Origin: Euhalothece natronophila Z-M001
GTDB taxonomy: Bacteria; Cyanobacteriota; Cyanobacteriia; Cyanobacteriales; Rubidibacteraceae
Length of the DNA stretch: 64,000 nt
Direction of reading: 5' to 3'
Assembly (NCBI RefSeq): GCF_007904085.1
Contig: NZ_CP042326.1
Span: 1,116,001-1,180,000 of the forward strand
The position numbers and the translations under genes were made by a program. Positions 48,584 to 56,718 of this stretch are shown piece after piece; position 1 is the stretch's first letter, and each line of letters begins with the position of its first letter. The notes beneath the pieces were generated by a model. That model was not told the DNA's origin. It saw only the letters and a list, made by a program, of their open reading frames with translations, and searched no databases.

Positions 48584-48612
48584 CCCCCCTTTACGGGGGG
48601 TTTGTTTTTTTT
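48584..48612 (+). terminator. rRNA operon terminator
   Basis: Stem CCCCCC / GGGGGG (loop TTTAC) followed by a long T-rich tract, directly after the 5S. Confidence 0.9.
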
Positions 48613-48633
48613 AAACTTCTGTATCTAGTGTCC

Positions 48634-48657
48634 TCAGAAGATGCTCACTTCGCTCCG
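48634..48657 (-). repeat. copy of the IS-end tail repeat
   Basis: The reverse complement reads CGGAGCGAAGTGAGCATCTT and matches the tail next to the TnpB element at 13254-13278 with a two-base gap and one mismatch. The hairpin that precedes the tail elsewhere is not found, so it is a partial copy. It lies just after the rRNA terminator. The rest of 48613-48811 shows nothing else. Confidence 0.5.
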
Positions 48658-48811
48658 GAGGGTCAATGCTTGCCAAATTAATAAAAATACGTTATAAGTA
48701 GGGAAGGTTAAGTTTTCACGCCTCCATTCTCTGCGAGATCTAACTCCGACTAGCGTGGAAACATCGTTTTAACGTAGCATTTACAAAATTTAGACAAAGC
48801 GAAGTGAATTT

Positions 48812-49030
48812 ATGACTAAGCAAGTAGCTCACCCAATGGTGAAGTTGCAACGTCAAGTGCAGTCACTGGTTGAATCCAAACTGCTGAAACCAACTGACAG
48901 CATCTGGAAAATTGCCCTTCTCTATGGAGATGAATGGTCTTACTGGAAAAATGAACTTTTAGAGTTTGGTTTTTCTATGCAAGACCCTGTTCAAGAGATT
49001 ATTGTTGTTGATGAATGGGATGATGAGTAA
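48812..49030 (+). CDS. DUF4327-like conserved small protein
   Basis: 72 residues. The layout (a helical start, then KPTDSIWKIALLYGDEWSYW, and ELLEFGFSMQDPVQEIIVVD with an acidic end) resembles the DUF4327 family of cyanobacteria, but this assignment is from memory. No catalytic motif, no membrane segment. It sits 45 bases before dnaG and may share its transcript. Confidence 0.6.
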   Translation: MTKQVAHPMVKLQRQVQSLVESKLLKPTDSIWKIALLYGDEWSYWKNELLEFGFSMQDPVQEIIVVDEWDDE

Positions 49031-49075
49031 TCCATTCCTTCATCTTTAATATCAATTAAATTAACTGGCATTGCC

Positions 49076-51010
49076 TTGAAATCTTCTCGTTTTCATCCAG
49101 ACACAATTGACGCAATTCGCGAACAAGCTGACATTGTTGATGTTGTCTCTGATTATGTTGCCTTAAAAAAGCAAGGGAAAGACTATCAAGGGTTATGTCC
49201 CTTCCATGACGAAAAAACCCCCAGTTTTACTGTTAGCCCGAGTAAACAGTTTTATCATTGCTTTGGCTGCGGTGCTGGGGGTAATGTCTTTAAGTTTCTC
49301 ATGGAGTTGGGGAAACAGTCTTTTAGTGAAGTGGTGTTAGACTTAGCCCAACGCTATCAAGTTCCCGTCAAAACCCTTGAACCAGAACAACAGGAGGAAA
49401 TTCAGCGCGAATTATCCCAAAGGGAACAACTGTATGAAATTTTGGCAGTGGCTAGTAATTTCTATCAGCACGTTTTATATCAATCTCAAGGGAAAACTGC
49501 CCTCGAATATTTCCAAGAGGAACGAAAATTAGAAAAAGAAACCATTGCTAGCTGGGGATTAGGGTACGCACCCCAAGGTTGGGATACTCTCTATCGCTAT
49601 TTAGTGGAACAAAAACGCTATCCTGTGGGGTTAGTAGAAGAAGCAGGATTAATTCAGCAACGGAAGTCAGGAAATGGCTATTATGATCGATTTCGCGATC
49701 GCGCTATGATTCCGATTAAAGATGCAAAAGGGCGCGTGATTGGCTTTGGCAGTCGTACCTTAGGAAACAGTGAACCCAAATACTTAAACTCCCCAGAAAC
49801 CCCCTTATTTGATAAAAGTAAAACCCTCTTTGCCCTTGATAAAGCCAGAGACGCAATTCGTAAAGAAGATCAAGTCATTGTTGTTGAAGGCTATTTTGAC
49901 GCGATCGCGCTTCATAGTGTGGGAATTAAACCTGTGGTTGCATCTTTAGGAACAGCCTTTAGCCAAGATCAAATCCGTCAACTTCTACGCTACACCGAAT
50001 CCAAACAAATCATCTTTAATTTTGATGCTGATCAAGCAGGTATTACCGCCACCAAACGCGCCATTGGAGAAGTTGAACCGCTTGTGTATGCAGGGCAAGT
50101 CCAACTCCGCATTTTAAACCTTCCAGGGGGAAAAGATGCCGATGAATTTTTACATCAAAGTGAAAACGCAGCCCAACAATACCGACAGCAATTAGAAACC
50201 GCGCCTCTGTGGATAGACTGGCAAATTCAACAGCTAGTTACTGATAAAGACTTAAAGCAAGCGGATCAAGCGCAGCAAGTAATGAATGAAATGGTGAAAC
50301 TGCTTCATCATATTCAAACCCCAACTCTACGCAGCCACTATCTTCGTCACTGTGCTGAAATTTTGAGTCAAGGCGACTCGCAACAAGTTTCCCTTTATAC
50401 CGAAAGTCTCCGTCAAGCACTGAGAAAACCCCAAGCCAAAGCCCCATCCCAAACTTCCAAGCAAAAGCAAATTGCCAATTTTCCCACAGCCAGTCAACTG
50501 TTAGGACAAGCAGAAGCCCTTTTATTACGAGTTTATCTCCATTGTCCTCGCTATCGAAAGCAAATTACCCAAACCTTAGAGGAAAAAGAATTATTCTTTA
50601 GCTTATCTCCCCATCGCTGGTTATGGCAGAAAATTGTCCAGTTAGAAGAAACCGATGATTTCAGCCGTGATCATCAAGAGAATAATCGTCTCTTACGCCA
50701 GCTAGAAAATGAAATGATCCAAACTCCAGAACAAGAAAAACTGGTTAGAAGTATTATTTACTTACAAGAAACCACTCGTACCGACTTACAACGCCCTGGG
50801 TTAGTGGTACAAGCCGCGATCGCGACTTTAGAACAAACTGCTTGTGAGAAACAGAAACATTACTGCTTACAACAATGGCTTGATGCGAGTAATGATGAAC
50901 AGACAATTCATTACTATATGGAAGAATTTTATGAAGTGCAAAGGCGACTAGAACATCTCAAACAACAGCGTCAATTCTCAATCAATGACATTATTAATCT
51001 CACTAATTAG
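49076..51010 (+). CDS. dnaG: DNA primase
   Basis: Makes RNA primers at the replication fork. N-terminal CHC2 zinc domain (about 40-65: CPFHDEKTPSF, then HCFGCGAGG), RNA-polymerase core with RFRDRAMIPIKDAKGRVIGFG, and the Toprim motif VVEGYFDAIAL followed by a FNFDADQAGI metal site. The C-terminal helicase-binding part (about 480-644) is present. 644 residues, full length. The start is TTG (LKSSRFHPDT). Two HIP1 octamers are inside. Its 3' end overlaps the convergent hydrolase gene by 8 bases. Confidence 0.95.
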   Translation: MKSSRFHPDTIDAIREQADIVDVVSDYVALKKQGKDYQGLCPFHDEKTPSFTVSPSKQFYHCFGCGAGGNVFKFLMELGKQSFSEVVLDLAQRYQVPVKTLEPEQQEEIQRELSQREQLYEILAVASNFYQHVLYQSQGKTALEYFQEERKLEKETIASWGLGYAPQGWDTLYRYLVEQKRYPVGLVEEAGLIQQRKSGNGYYDRFRDRAMIPIKDAKGRVIGFGSRTLGNSEPKYLNSPETPLFDKSKTLFALDKARDAIRKEDQVIVVEGYFDAIALHSVGIKPVVASLGTAFSQDQIRQLLRYTESKQIIFNFDADQAGITATKRAIGEVEPLVYAGQVQLRILNLPGGKDADEFLHQSENAAQQYRQQLETAPLWIDWQIQQLVTDKDLKQADQAQQVMNEMVKLLHHIQTPTLRSHYLRHCAEILSQGDSQQVSLYTESLRQALRKPQAKAPSQTSKQKQIANFPTASQLLGQAEALLLRVYLHCPRYRKQITQTLEEKELFFSLSPHRWLWQKIVQLEETDDFSRDHQENNRLLRQLENEMIQTPEQEKLVRSIIYLQETTRTDLQRPGLVVQAAIATLEQTACEKQKHYCLQQWLDASNDEQTIHYYMEEFYEVQRRLEHLKQQRQFSINDIINLTN

Positions 51011-52643
51011 CGAGTTCTTCTGGAGAGAGTCGATTGATTAAAAAAATCGGCATTAGAGACTGACTGATTTGTTGAAAATAGTTTGGACTAAGGTAGGCTT
51101 GATACTCTGATTTTTGAGCAAGATGCGTCTTAAAAAAAGCTGTTGTCAGAGCTTCCACATACCCTTGGGCAATTTCAGGATCGGGACCAATCGCTTCAGT
51201 AGGAATAGCAATCGCATCTCCTTCGGCTGGAGGAATCAGGGAAAAGTGAGTTCCCCCCTTCAGTAAAACTAAATACTGATTTGGAACATCTAACCAAGTA
51301 AACGGGCGAATTTGCTCCGTTAAAGCTGGAGTGACTGTATCTTCACTTCCGGCTAATATTAAAGTGGGAACATCAATATTTGCCATGCCTTCTTCTCCAA
51401 AAATTTTACTGGCAAAGGGATTCATGGCAAAAACTGCTTGAATTCTAGGATCATTAAACTGATAATCCTCTTCAGGAAGGCGAGTTAATTGGCATTGCAA
51501 CAATAGGGATAAATTTAAAACCGCCGCCTTGTCTTGGTTATCACATCGACTAGCAACTGTTGGATAATCAATAGTTGCGCCTGCAACCGCCAAACTCGTG
51601 TACCCTCCATAAGATTGCCCAATGACTCCCACATTATTAGTATCAATATCTTCAGAGTAATTCTGTTCTAAATAATCGAGTAAAAATTGAATATCTAGAG
51701 GACGATTGACTAATTCTTCTGGAGGACTAATCTCTCCTTCTAACCCCATCATCAAAGATTCCAACTGACGAACATTACTTCCGGGGTGTTCAATGGTTGC
51801 CACGGCAAAACCGTAGGAAGCTAAATTCTCAGCCAAATAAGCATAAGTGTGACGATCTGACCCTAAGCCATGAGAAATCATAATCAAGGGTGGTGGTTCT
51901 GAAGTCTCAGGGAGGTAGAGTTCAGCTAGAATTTCACGTTGTGACGGTGAACGAACGCCAACTCTTACAAAATCTCGCTCTCGATCTACTAAGCGAAGAC
52001 TTTCAGTTTGAAATGCTACATTCCCTTGAGACTCCAGATCATGGAGAAATAAATCGTCTTGTGTAGATAAAGAAATCTGAGCTTGAGATTTACCTTTAAT
52101 AAGAGTAACTGCTTCTTCTGTTTCCCGAATAAAACGGCTGAGTTGGTTAACCAGTTCAAATCCCCGACCCGAATTAATACGTAACCCTTCAGTGGGGAAA
52201 TGTCGCAGAAAAGTTAGTAAGGTAAGTTCTTCCTCTTTAGCAGAGGCTAAAATTAGACCAGCGCGAATGGCATAAAATCCCCCCTGACGGTGTTTAGTAT
52301 CAACAATTTCTCCAAATTGTCTCAGGATTGCTTCTCCTTGCGGGGAATAGAGAAACTGCGAGATCGCGATCGTATCGAGTTCTGCAGGTATAGTTAAAAC
52401 TTCTTGTAATCGTTGCTTTTGTTGCTGATTTAAATACCGTGTGTAAGCCCCTAACTCAGGTGTAACTGTTCCATCTTCTGCATATTTTTCGAGAGAATCC
52501 ACAGAAACCGAAATTTCGAGTAACCCTAAAGACACATAAACCTTTTCGGCGGCGGAGGCTGGAAGAGATAGTAAAAAGAGGCTAGCCGTAGAGAAAAGCA
52601 ATGGCAGCGATCGCGGTTTGAGCCACTTTAAATGATCAATCAT
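51003..52643 (-). CDS. DUF1400 - alpha/beta hydrolase, exported
   Basis: 546 residues: a signal peptide (LPLLFSTASLFLLSLPASAAE), an N-terminal DUF1400 region (about 33-165, VYVSLGLLEISVSVDSLEKYAEDG opening), and a C-terminal dienelactone-hydrolase-like domain. The catalytic Ser lies in VIGQSYGGYTS; the oxyanion loop is MISHGLGSDRHTYAYLA; the acid and His follow in LAGSEDTVTPA and KGGTHFSL. This two-domain type is common in cyanobacteria with no known substrate. GAGGAG precedes the ATG. Overlaps dnaG by 8 bases at the 3' end. Confidence 0.87.
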   Translation of the reverse strand: MIDHLKWLKPRSLPLLFSTASLFLLSLPASAAEKVYVSLGLLEISVSVDSLEKYAEDGTVTPELGAYTRYLNQQQKQRLQEVLTIPAELDTIAISQFLYSPQGEAILRQFGEIVDTKHRQGGFYAIRAGLILASAKEEELTLLTFLRHFPTEGLRINSGRGFELVNQLSRFIRETEEAVTLIKGKSQAQISLSTQDDLFLHDLESQGNVAFQTESLRLVDRERDFVRVGVRSPSQREILAELYLPETSEPPPLIMISHGLGSDRHTYAYLAENLASYGFAVATIEHPGSNVRQLESLMMGLEGEISPPEELVNRPLDIQFLLDYLEQNYSEDIDTNNVGVIGQSYGGYTSLAVAGATIDYPTVASRCDNQDKAAVLNLSLLLQCQLTRLPEEDYQFNDPRIQAVFAMNPFASKIFGEEGMANIDVPTLILAGSEDTVTPALTEQIRPFTWLDVPNQYLVLLKGGTHFSLIPPAEGDAIAIPTEAIGPDPEIAQGYVEALTTAFFKTHLAQKSEYQAYLSPNYFQQISQSLMPIFLINRLSPEELAN

Positions 52644-52719
52644 CTATTTTTCTCCTCGAAATATGCCAATATTTAACATAGACTGAATAAGCTTGTGTTG
52701 CCGACTATAAAAACTGGAT

Positions 52720-54141
52720 ATGCCTTTTCCCATCTTTTCTTATGATCTCATTATTATTGGTAACACTGCTACTGGCAGGTATGCAGCTTTAAAGGCGAGT
52801 CTTTGGGAAGCCCGAGTTGCTCTAGTTACTCAAGACATTTCTAGCTCTGATGAAGCTGATAGCCTTTATAACTTTACTCTGACACAACTAACTCAAATTG
52901 CCCAAAAGTGGGAAAACATCATCCCCCCTTCTTTTCCCCCCATAGAAACCTATCAAGAATGGGCCCAAGAAGTGATAACAATTTTCCAAGAAGAAAGCAA
53001 TTTAGTAAAATTAGAAGCTCAGGGAGTGGACGTTATTGAAGGAAAAGGAGAATTTTGTCGGCTTCCTAAACAGGCTTTCATTATAAATGAAAAAAAAATC
53101 CAAGCCCGTGCTTATTTAATCGCAACCGAAACTACTCCTATTCTTCCTAATATTTCTGATTTATCCGGCGTTGGCTACTTAACATTCTCGGATTTAAAAA
53201 TTCAAAATACTCTCCCTAATTTACCTGATAATATTACAATTATTGGGGAAGATCCTAAAGCCATTAGTTTAGCACAAAATTTAGCAAGTCTGAATAAACA
53301 AGTAACATTAGCAGTAGCTAACTCTCACCTTTTACCTGCTGAAGATCAGGAAATAAGCTATTGGTTGCAAATGCAATTAGAGGCTAATGGGATTAATCTC
53401 TTAACCAAGAGTCCTCTTTTAGAGATTCAGGAGTTTAATGGAAAAAAAGCTCTAAGACTGGGAAAGCATAATTTTAAAACAGATGAAATCATTATTTTCC
53501 CTGCAACCTCTCCTAATATTGAAGGATTAAATTTAGAGGGAATTGATGTTGATTATGATGGGAAAGGGGTAATTCTCAATAAGTATTTACAAACAACTAA
53601 TCAAAAAGTTTATGCCTGTGGCAGCATTGTCGGGGGGTATGACTTTTTCAATTTAGCACAGCATGAAGTAGAAATTGCTCTTAAAAATGCCTTATTTCTG
53701 CCATTATTTCAAGTTAATTATCACTTAATTCCTTATGTTATTCAGAGCATTCCCAACTTAGGAAGAGTGGGCATAAGTGAAGCTCAGGCACAACGACGTT
53801 ATGGACAAAATTTTGTAATTTTTAAGGAATATTTTAAGAATAACTTAGTTCATCTTAGCCAAGGAGAGCCCACAGGTTTTTTAAAGCTCATTATTCACAA
53901 AAATGGGACAATTTTAGGGGGGCATTGCTGTAGCAATCATGCCCAAGAATTAGTAAGTGTTATTGCTTTAGCCATGTCTCAAAACCTTAAAATTCAACAG
54001 CTAGGGAAGATTAATTTTCCGTCTCCCTCTACATGGGATGTAATGAAGGGGATATTGCAACAATGGGAAAGTTATTATTATCGCACTCATCCACGTTTGC
54101 GAGAATTAAGGAAACGATATTTTTTCAAGCGTCGTCCCTAA
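52720..54141 (+). CDS. pyridine nucleotide-disulfide oxidoreductase-like protein lacking redox cysteines
   Basis: 473 residues following the lipoamide-dehydrogenase/mercuric-reductase fold order (FAD, NAD, dimerisation domain). However the first nucleotide loop reads IIIGNTATGRYAALKA instead of GxGxxG, the second reads IIGEDPKAISLAQNLA, and the CxxxxC redox pair after the FAD loop is absent. The dimerisation domain ends with HPTLSE replaced by FPSPSTWDV. ACGSIVGGYDFFNLAQHE keeps the later FAD contact (cysteine plus GS). So it may bind a flavin but cannot be a disulfide reductase. Function unknown. Confidence 0.8.
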   Translation: MPFPIFSYDLIIIGNTATGRYAALKASLWEARVALVTQDISSSDEADSLYNFTLTQLTQIAQKWENIIPPSFPPIETYQEWAQEVITIFQEESNLVKLEAQGVDVIEGKGEFCRLPKQAFIINEKKIQARAYLIATETTPILPNISDLSGVGYLTFSDLKIQNTLPNLPDNITIIGEDPKAISLAQNLASLNKQVTLAVANSHLLPAEDQEISYWLQMQLEANGINLLTKSPLLEIQEFNGKKALRLGKHNFKTDEIIIFPATSPNIEGLNLEGIDVDYDGKGVILNKYLQTTNQKVYACGSIVGGYDFFNLAQHEVEIALKNALFLPLFQVNYHLIPYVIQSIPNLGRVGISEAQAQRRYGQNFVIFKEYFKNNLVHLSQGEPTGFLKLIIHKNGTILGGHCCSNHAQELVSVIALAMSQNLKIQQLGKINFPSPSTWDVMKGILQQWESYYYRTHPRLRELRKRYFFKRRP

Positions 54142-54182
54142 ATACAACTAAAAATAAACAACTTTACCATCGGGTTTGAAGC

Positions 54183-55448
54183 CTAATTTGAGTGAACTGG
54201 CTTAAAAATTGCAAAAGACGAGGTATAACCATGTAAGAAGGTTTGATTTCCCACGGGACCAATTTCCCCGTTACAGAAAAATCCTCCCACTGGAATCTGA
54301 CTTAAATACTTGCGGAATAATTCGGAATCAAAATTCGGTTTTCCGTATAATTCTTTTCCTCGCCCTAAACAAGAAAATAATAACGCTCCCACAGGGGAAG
54401 AAGAACTAATCTCCTGTTGCTGATACTGTTGTAATAGCATTTCTAAATCTTCTGCGGAAGTATCTCCATCTCGGAGATGAAATTGAACCCGCTGTCCAGG
54501 TCGTAATTTATCTCCTACCGCGATCGCGCCTACTTTTGGATCAACTCCCAATAAATTTCGTACTAAGAAATCCCCCTGTTGTAACTCTAGCTTAAACTCA
54601 TCCCGAGCAATGCCTAAAAATAAAGAATGTTGCGCCAACTCTTGATCTTCAGGGCTTAACTCCGTCATCAACTCTCGCAGGGCTTGTAAAGGTGGTTTTG
54701 GGCTTTCTACGCCATCTTCTTGTACTGTAGCCACTTCTGCAAGCACATTCCGCTCACTTTTGGTAATCTGATATTGGGGCCCCACAGGACGACATCCTTG
54801 AGCAACAATCGTATCCACTTTAATGTCACCACTAAGGGCAATTCCTATAATACCTTCCCTTAATAAAGCGGTTTCCTCAGTTTTTTCACTGTCATAGTAA
54901 AATAATCCTGTTTGCATTCCCATCGCCATGGCACTTCCTAATCCCCCTACTTTTTTCCCTTGAGGATAGGCAAAGTCTAACCCTTCGAGTAAATCATTTA
55001 CTTTCGAGAAAAAGGGATCAGCTAGTAAAATAAAATCAGGTTCTTCTTGGGGAGAAACGCCTGTTAAAGTTTCCCATGCTTGGGCAGAACTATCCAAGTC
55101 TGGAATTTCATCAGCGCTTACATGAAATCCTTGCACTTTGACATTGGGTAAATGGGCAACTGTGAGGCTTAAAGCAGGATTCCCTTCAATTTCTTGGGCT
55201 TGATCATCACTATCAATGCCAATAATTCCACCTCCCCCAGTACCAATGAGGAGTTTAATGGGAAGTTTATCCAAAAGTAAAGGCACTAAACGGGGGTATT
55301 CACTGGCATAAGCCGAGGAAATAAATAAAAATCCTAAATCAGCAGATGCAGATAACTGCTCACTGATGCGTTCAGTTACTTCTGAAATGGCGGCTTCGAG
55401 GGAGAGACGAGTTGAGATAGCGTTTACCCACTGTATTTGCTGAGTCAT
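54183..55448 (-). CDS. FIST domain protein
   Basis: 421 residues with FIST-N (about 20-230) and FIST-C (about 245-395). Seen: LGFLFISSAYASEYPRLVP, LLIGTGGGGIIG, the VGGLGSAMAMGM loop, and in FIST-C the VGALLFSCLGRGKELYG and FFCNGEIGPVGNQTFLHGYT blocks. FIST proteins are proposed ligand sensors, often of amino acids, that couple to signalling proteins; here no histidine kinase is adjacent. The frame is complete and in line with its neighbours. Confidence 0.9.
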   Translation of the reverse strand: MTQQIQWVNAISTRLSLEAAISEVTERISEQLSASADLGFLFISSAYASEYPRLVPLLLDKLPIKLLIGTGGGGIIGIDSDDQAQEIEGNPALSLTVAHLPNVKVQGFHVSADEIPDLDSSAQAWETLTGVSPQEEPDFILLADPFFSKVNDLLEGLDFAYPQGKKVGGLGSAMAMGMQTGLFYYDSEKTEETALLREGIIGIALSGDIKVDTIVAQGCRPVGPQYQITKSERNVLAEVATVQEDGVESPKPPLQALRELMTELSPEDQELAQHSLFLGIARDEFKLELQQGDFLVRNLLGVDPKVGAIAVGDKLRPGQRVQFHLRDGDTSAEDLEMLLQQYQQQEISSSSPVGALLFSCLGRGKELYGKPNFDSELFRKYLSQIPVGGFFCNGEIGPVGNQTFLHGYTSSFAIFKPVHSN

Positions 55449-55503
55449 AGTTGAAAATTAGCAACCGTGAGGAATATTTCTGTATGTTAACAATATCGTA
55501 TTT

Positions 55504-55878
55504 TCACTCCGACGACGCATCCACATCCACTGCATCCACATCAATTGTACCAGGTGGCGTAATTCGCTGAAATTTGCCTTTTTCTATTTTGAGGGGTTCA
55601 CCACAACTCGGACAACGGGACATCGTACCATTAAACCCTGTAAACTGGTATTGGCAAACGGGGCATTGATCTTCTACTAGGTTGCGTCGTAACCACCATT
55701 GCGCCCCAACCAGCGCGATCGCGGGTAAAATAATTGCTAAGGCTAAAACAATTAATAAACTATTGACAACCCAGCCGAGCCCCACTGAAGTTAATAATAA
55801 CCCGATCACGATCAAGGTTAGCCAACAGCCCACCCCTGAAAGGTTCAATTGTGCTATTTTGGGGAAGTTCTGATTCAC
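55504..55878 (-). CDS. membrane protein with zinc ribbon
   Basis: 124 residues: two hydrophobic helices (about 18-60, WLTLIVIGLLLTSVGLGWVV and LLIVLALAIILPAIALVGAQ) and a cytoplasmic zinc ribbon with CPVC and CPSCG pairs, then an acidic tail. GTG start. Not recognised as a named family. It lies 55 bases from the FIST gene on the same strand, so the two may be in one unit. Confidence 0.75.
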   Translation of the reverse strand: MNQNFPKIAQLNLSGVGCWLTLIVIGLLLTSVGLGWVVNSLLIVLALAIILPAIALVGAQWWLRRNLVEDQCPVCQYQFTGFNGTMSRCPSCGEPLKIEKGKFQRITPPGTIDVDAVDVDASSE

Positions 55879-55985
55879 GAAGTACCCTCCAAATAAATAC
55901 TGATCTTCTTCTTCTATCGTAAGATAAAATTACCCTTATCTGTTGCTAATTCTTGTTTGGTTAACCTCACTTTATCTGTATTTTT

Positions 55986-56510
55986 ATGAAGAAAATAATC
56001 CCCATGCTTAAACTTCGTTCTATCCTTTCCTTAATTCTTGTTATTACAATTTTCTTGTTAACGCCTGCTTGCAGTAATAATGAGCCTACTTCTCGCTTTG
56101 AAGGCGCACAACAAGAAAGTACCCAGCCCCAAGCTACAGCAGTTGCTGAAGATGCGGTTAAGGGAGGAGAACTTAATCGCTATTTTCCCAAAACTGAAGA
56201 TTCCTACCAAATTATTTACACGCAAGAAAAACGAGGATTTGCTCAAGCAAAATTAAAAGAAGATGGAGAAGAGTTAGCCTTACTTTCAATTTCTGATATT
56301 GCAAATAATCCCAGTGCTAGCAATAAATTTAAGGATAGCTCTGAGATGATTAAAGGTTATCCTGTTGTTAATCAAGGAAGTAAAGCCAGTGCTGTTTTAG
56401 TGCGCGATCGTTATCAAGTTAAAATTATTTCTCGTAGCGATCAATTTAATGAAGAGTCTCGTAAGGAATGGCTAGCTCAGTTTGATTTAGATACTTTAGC
56501 ACAGCTTTAA
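55986..56510 (+). CDS. predicted lipoprotein
   Basis: 174 residues with a signal peptide ending LTPACSNN (lipobox T-P-A-C) and a mature domain SRFEGAQQESTQ, then RYFPKTEDSYQIIYTQEKRG and a Ser/Asp-rich core. It resembles small cyanobacterial lipoproteins of unknown role. An upstream in-frame ATG is the only start. It is followed by an intergenic heptamer-repeat region. Confidence 0.72.
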   Translation: MKKIIPMLKLRSILSLILVITIFLLTPACSNNEPTSRFEGAQQESTQPQATAVAEDAVKGGELNRYFPKTEDSYQIIYTQEKRGFAQAKLKEDGEELALLSISDIANNPSASNKFKDSSEMIKGYPVVNQGSKASAVLVRDRYQVKIISRSDQFNEESRKEWLAQFDLDTLAQL

Positions 56511-56540
56511 ATTAAGTATAGCGTTTCTTAGTCTGTATTG

Positions 56541-56595
56541 GTTATTAGTCATTAGTCATTGGTTTACAAACAACAAAGGACGAAGGACAAAGGAC
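56541..56595. repeat. heptanucleotide repeats in intergenic DNA
   Basis: GTTATTA GTCATTA GTCATTG, then after a short gap AAAGGAC GAAGGAC AAAGGAC. Both runs have a 7-base period. A TATAGCGTTT at 56517-56526 just upstream resembles the terminal repeat of the element at 2006-2097. Confidence 0.6.
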
Positions 56596-56718
56596 TAATA
56601 CCTCTTTTATTAATTTACTATTTTTTGACTCATAATATTTTTTTGTGATCTTATTCGACGTTTTGAAAAATTTAGGGTAAGACTAGAGTAATCCCAGAAT
56701 TACAACAAATAAAGTATT

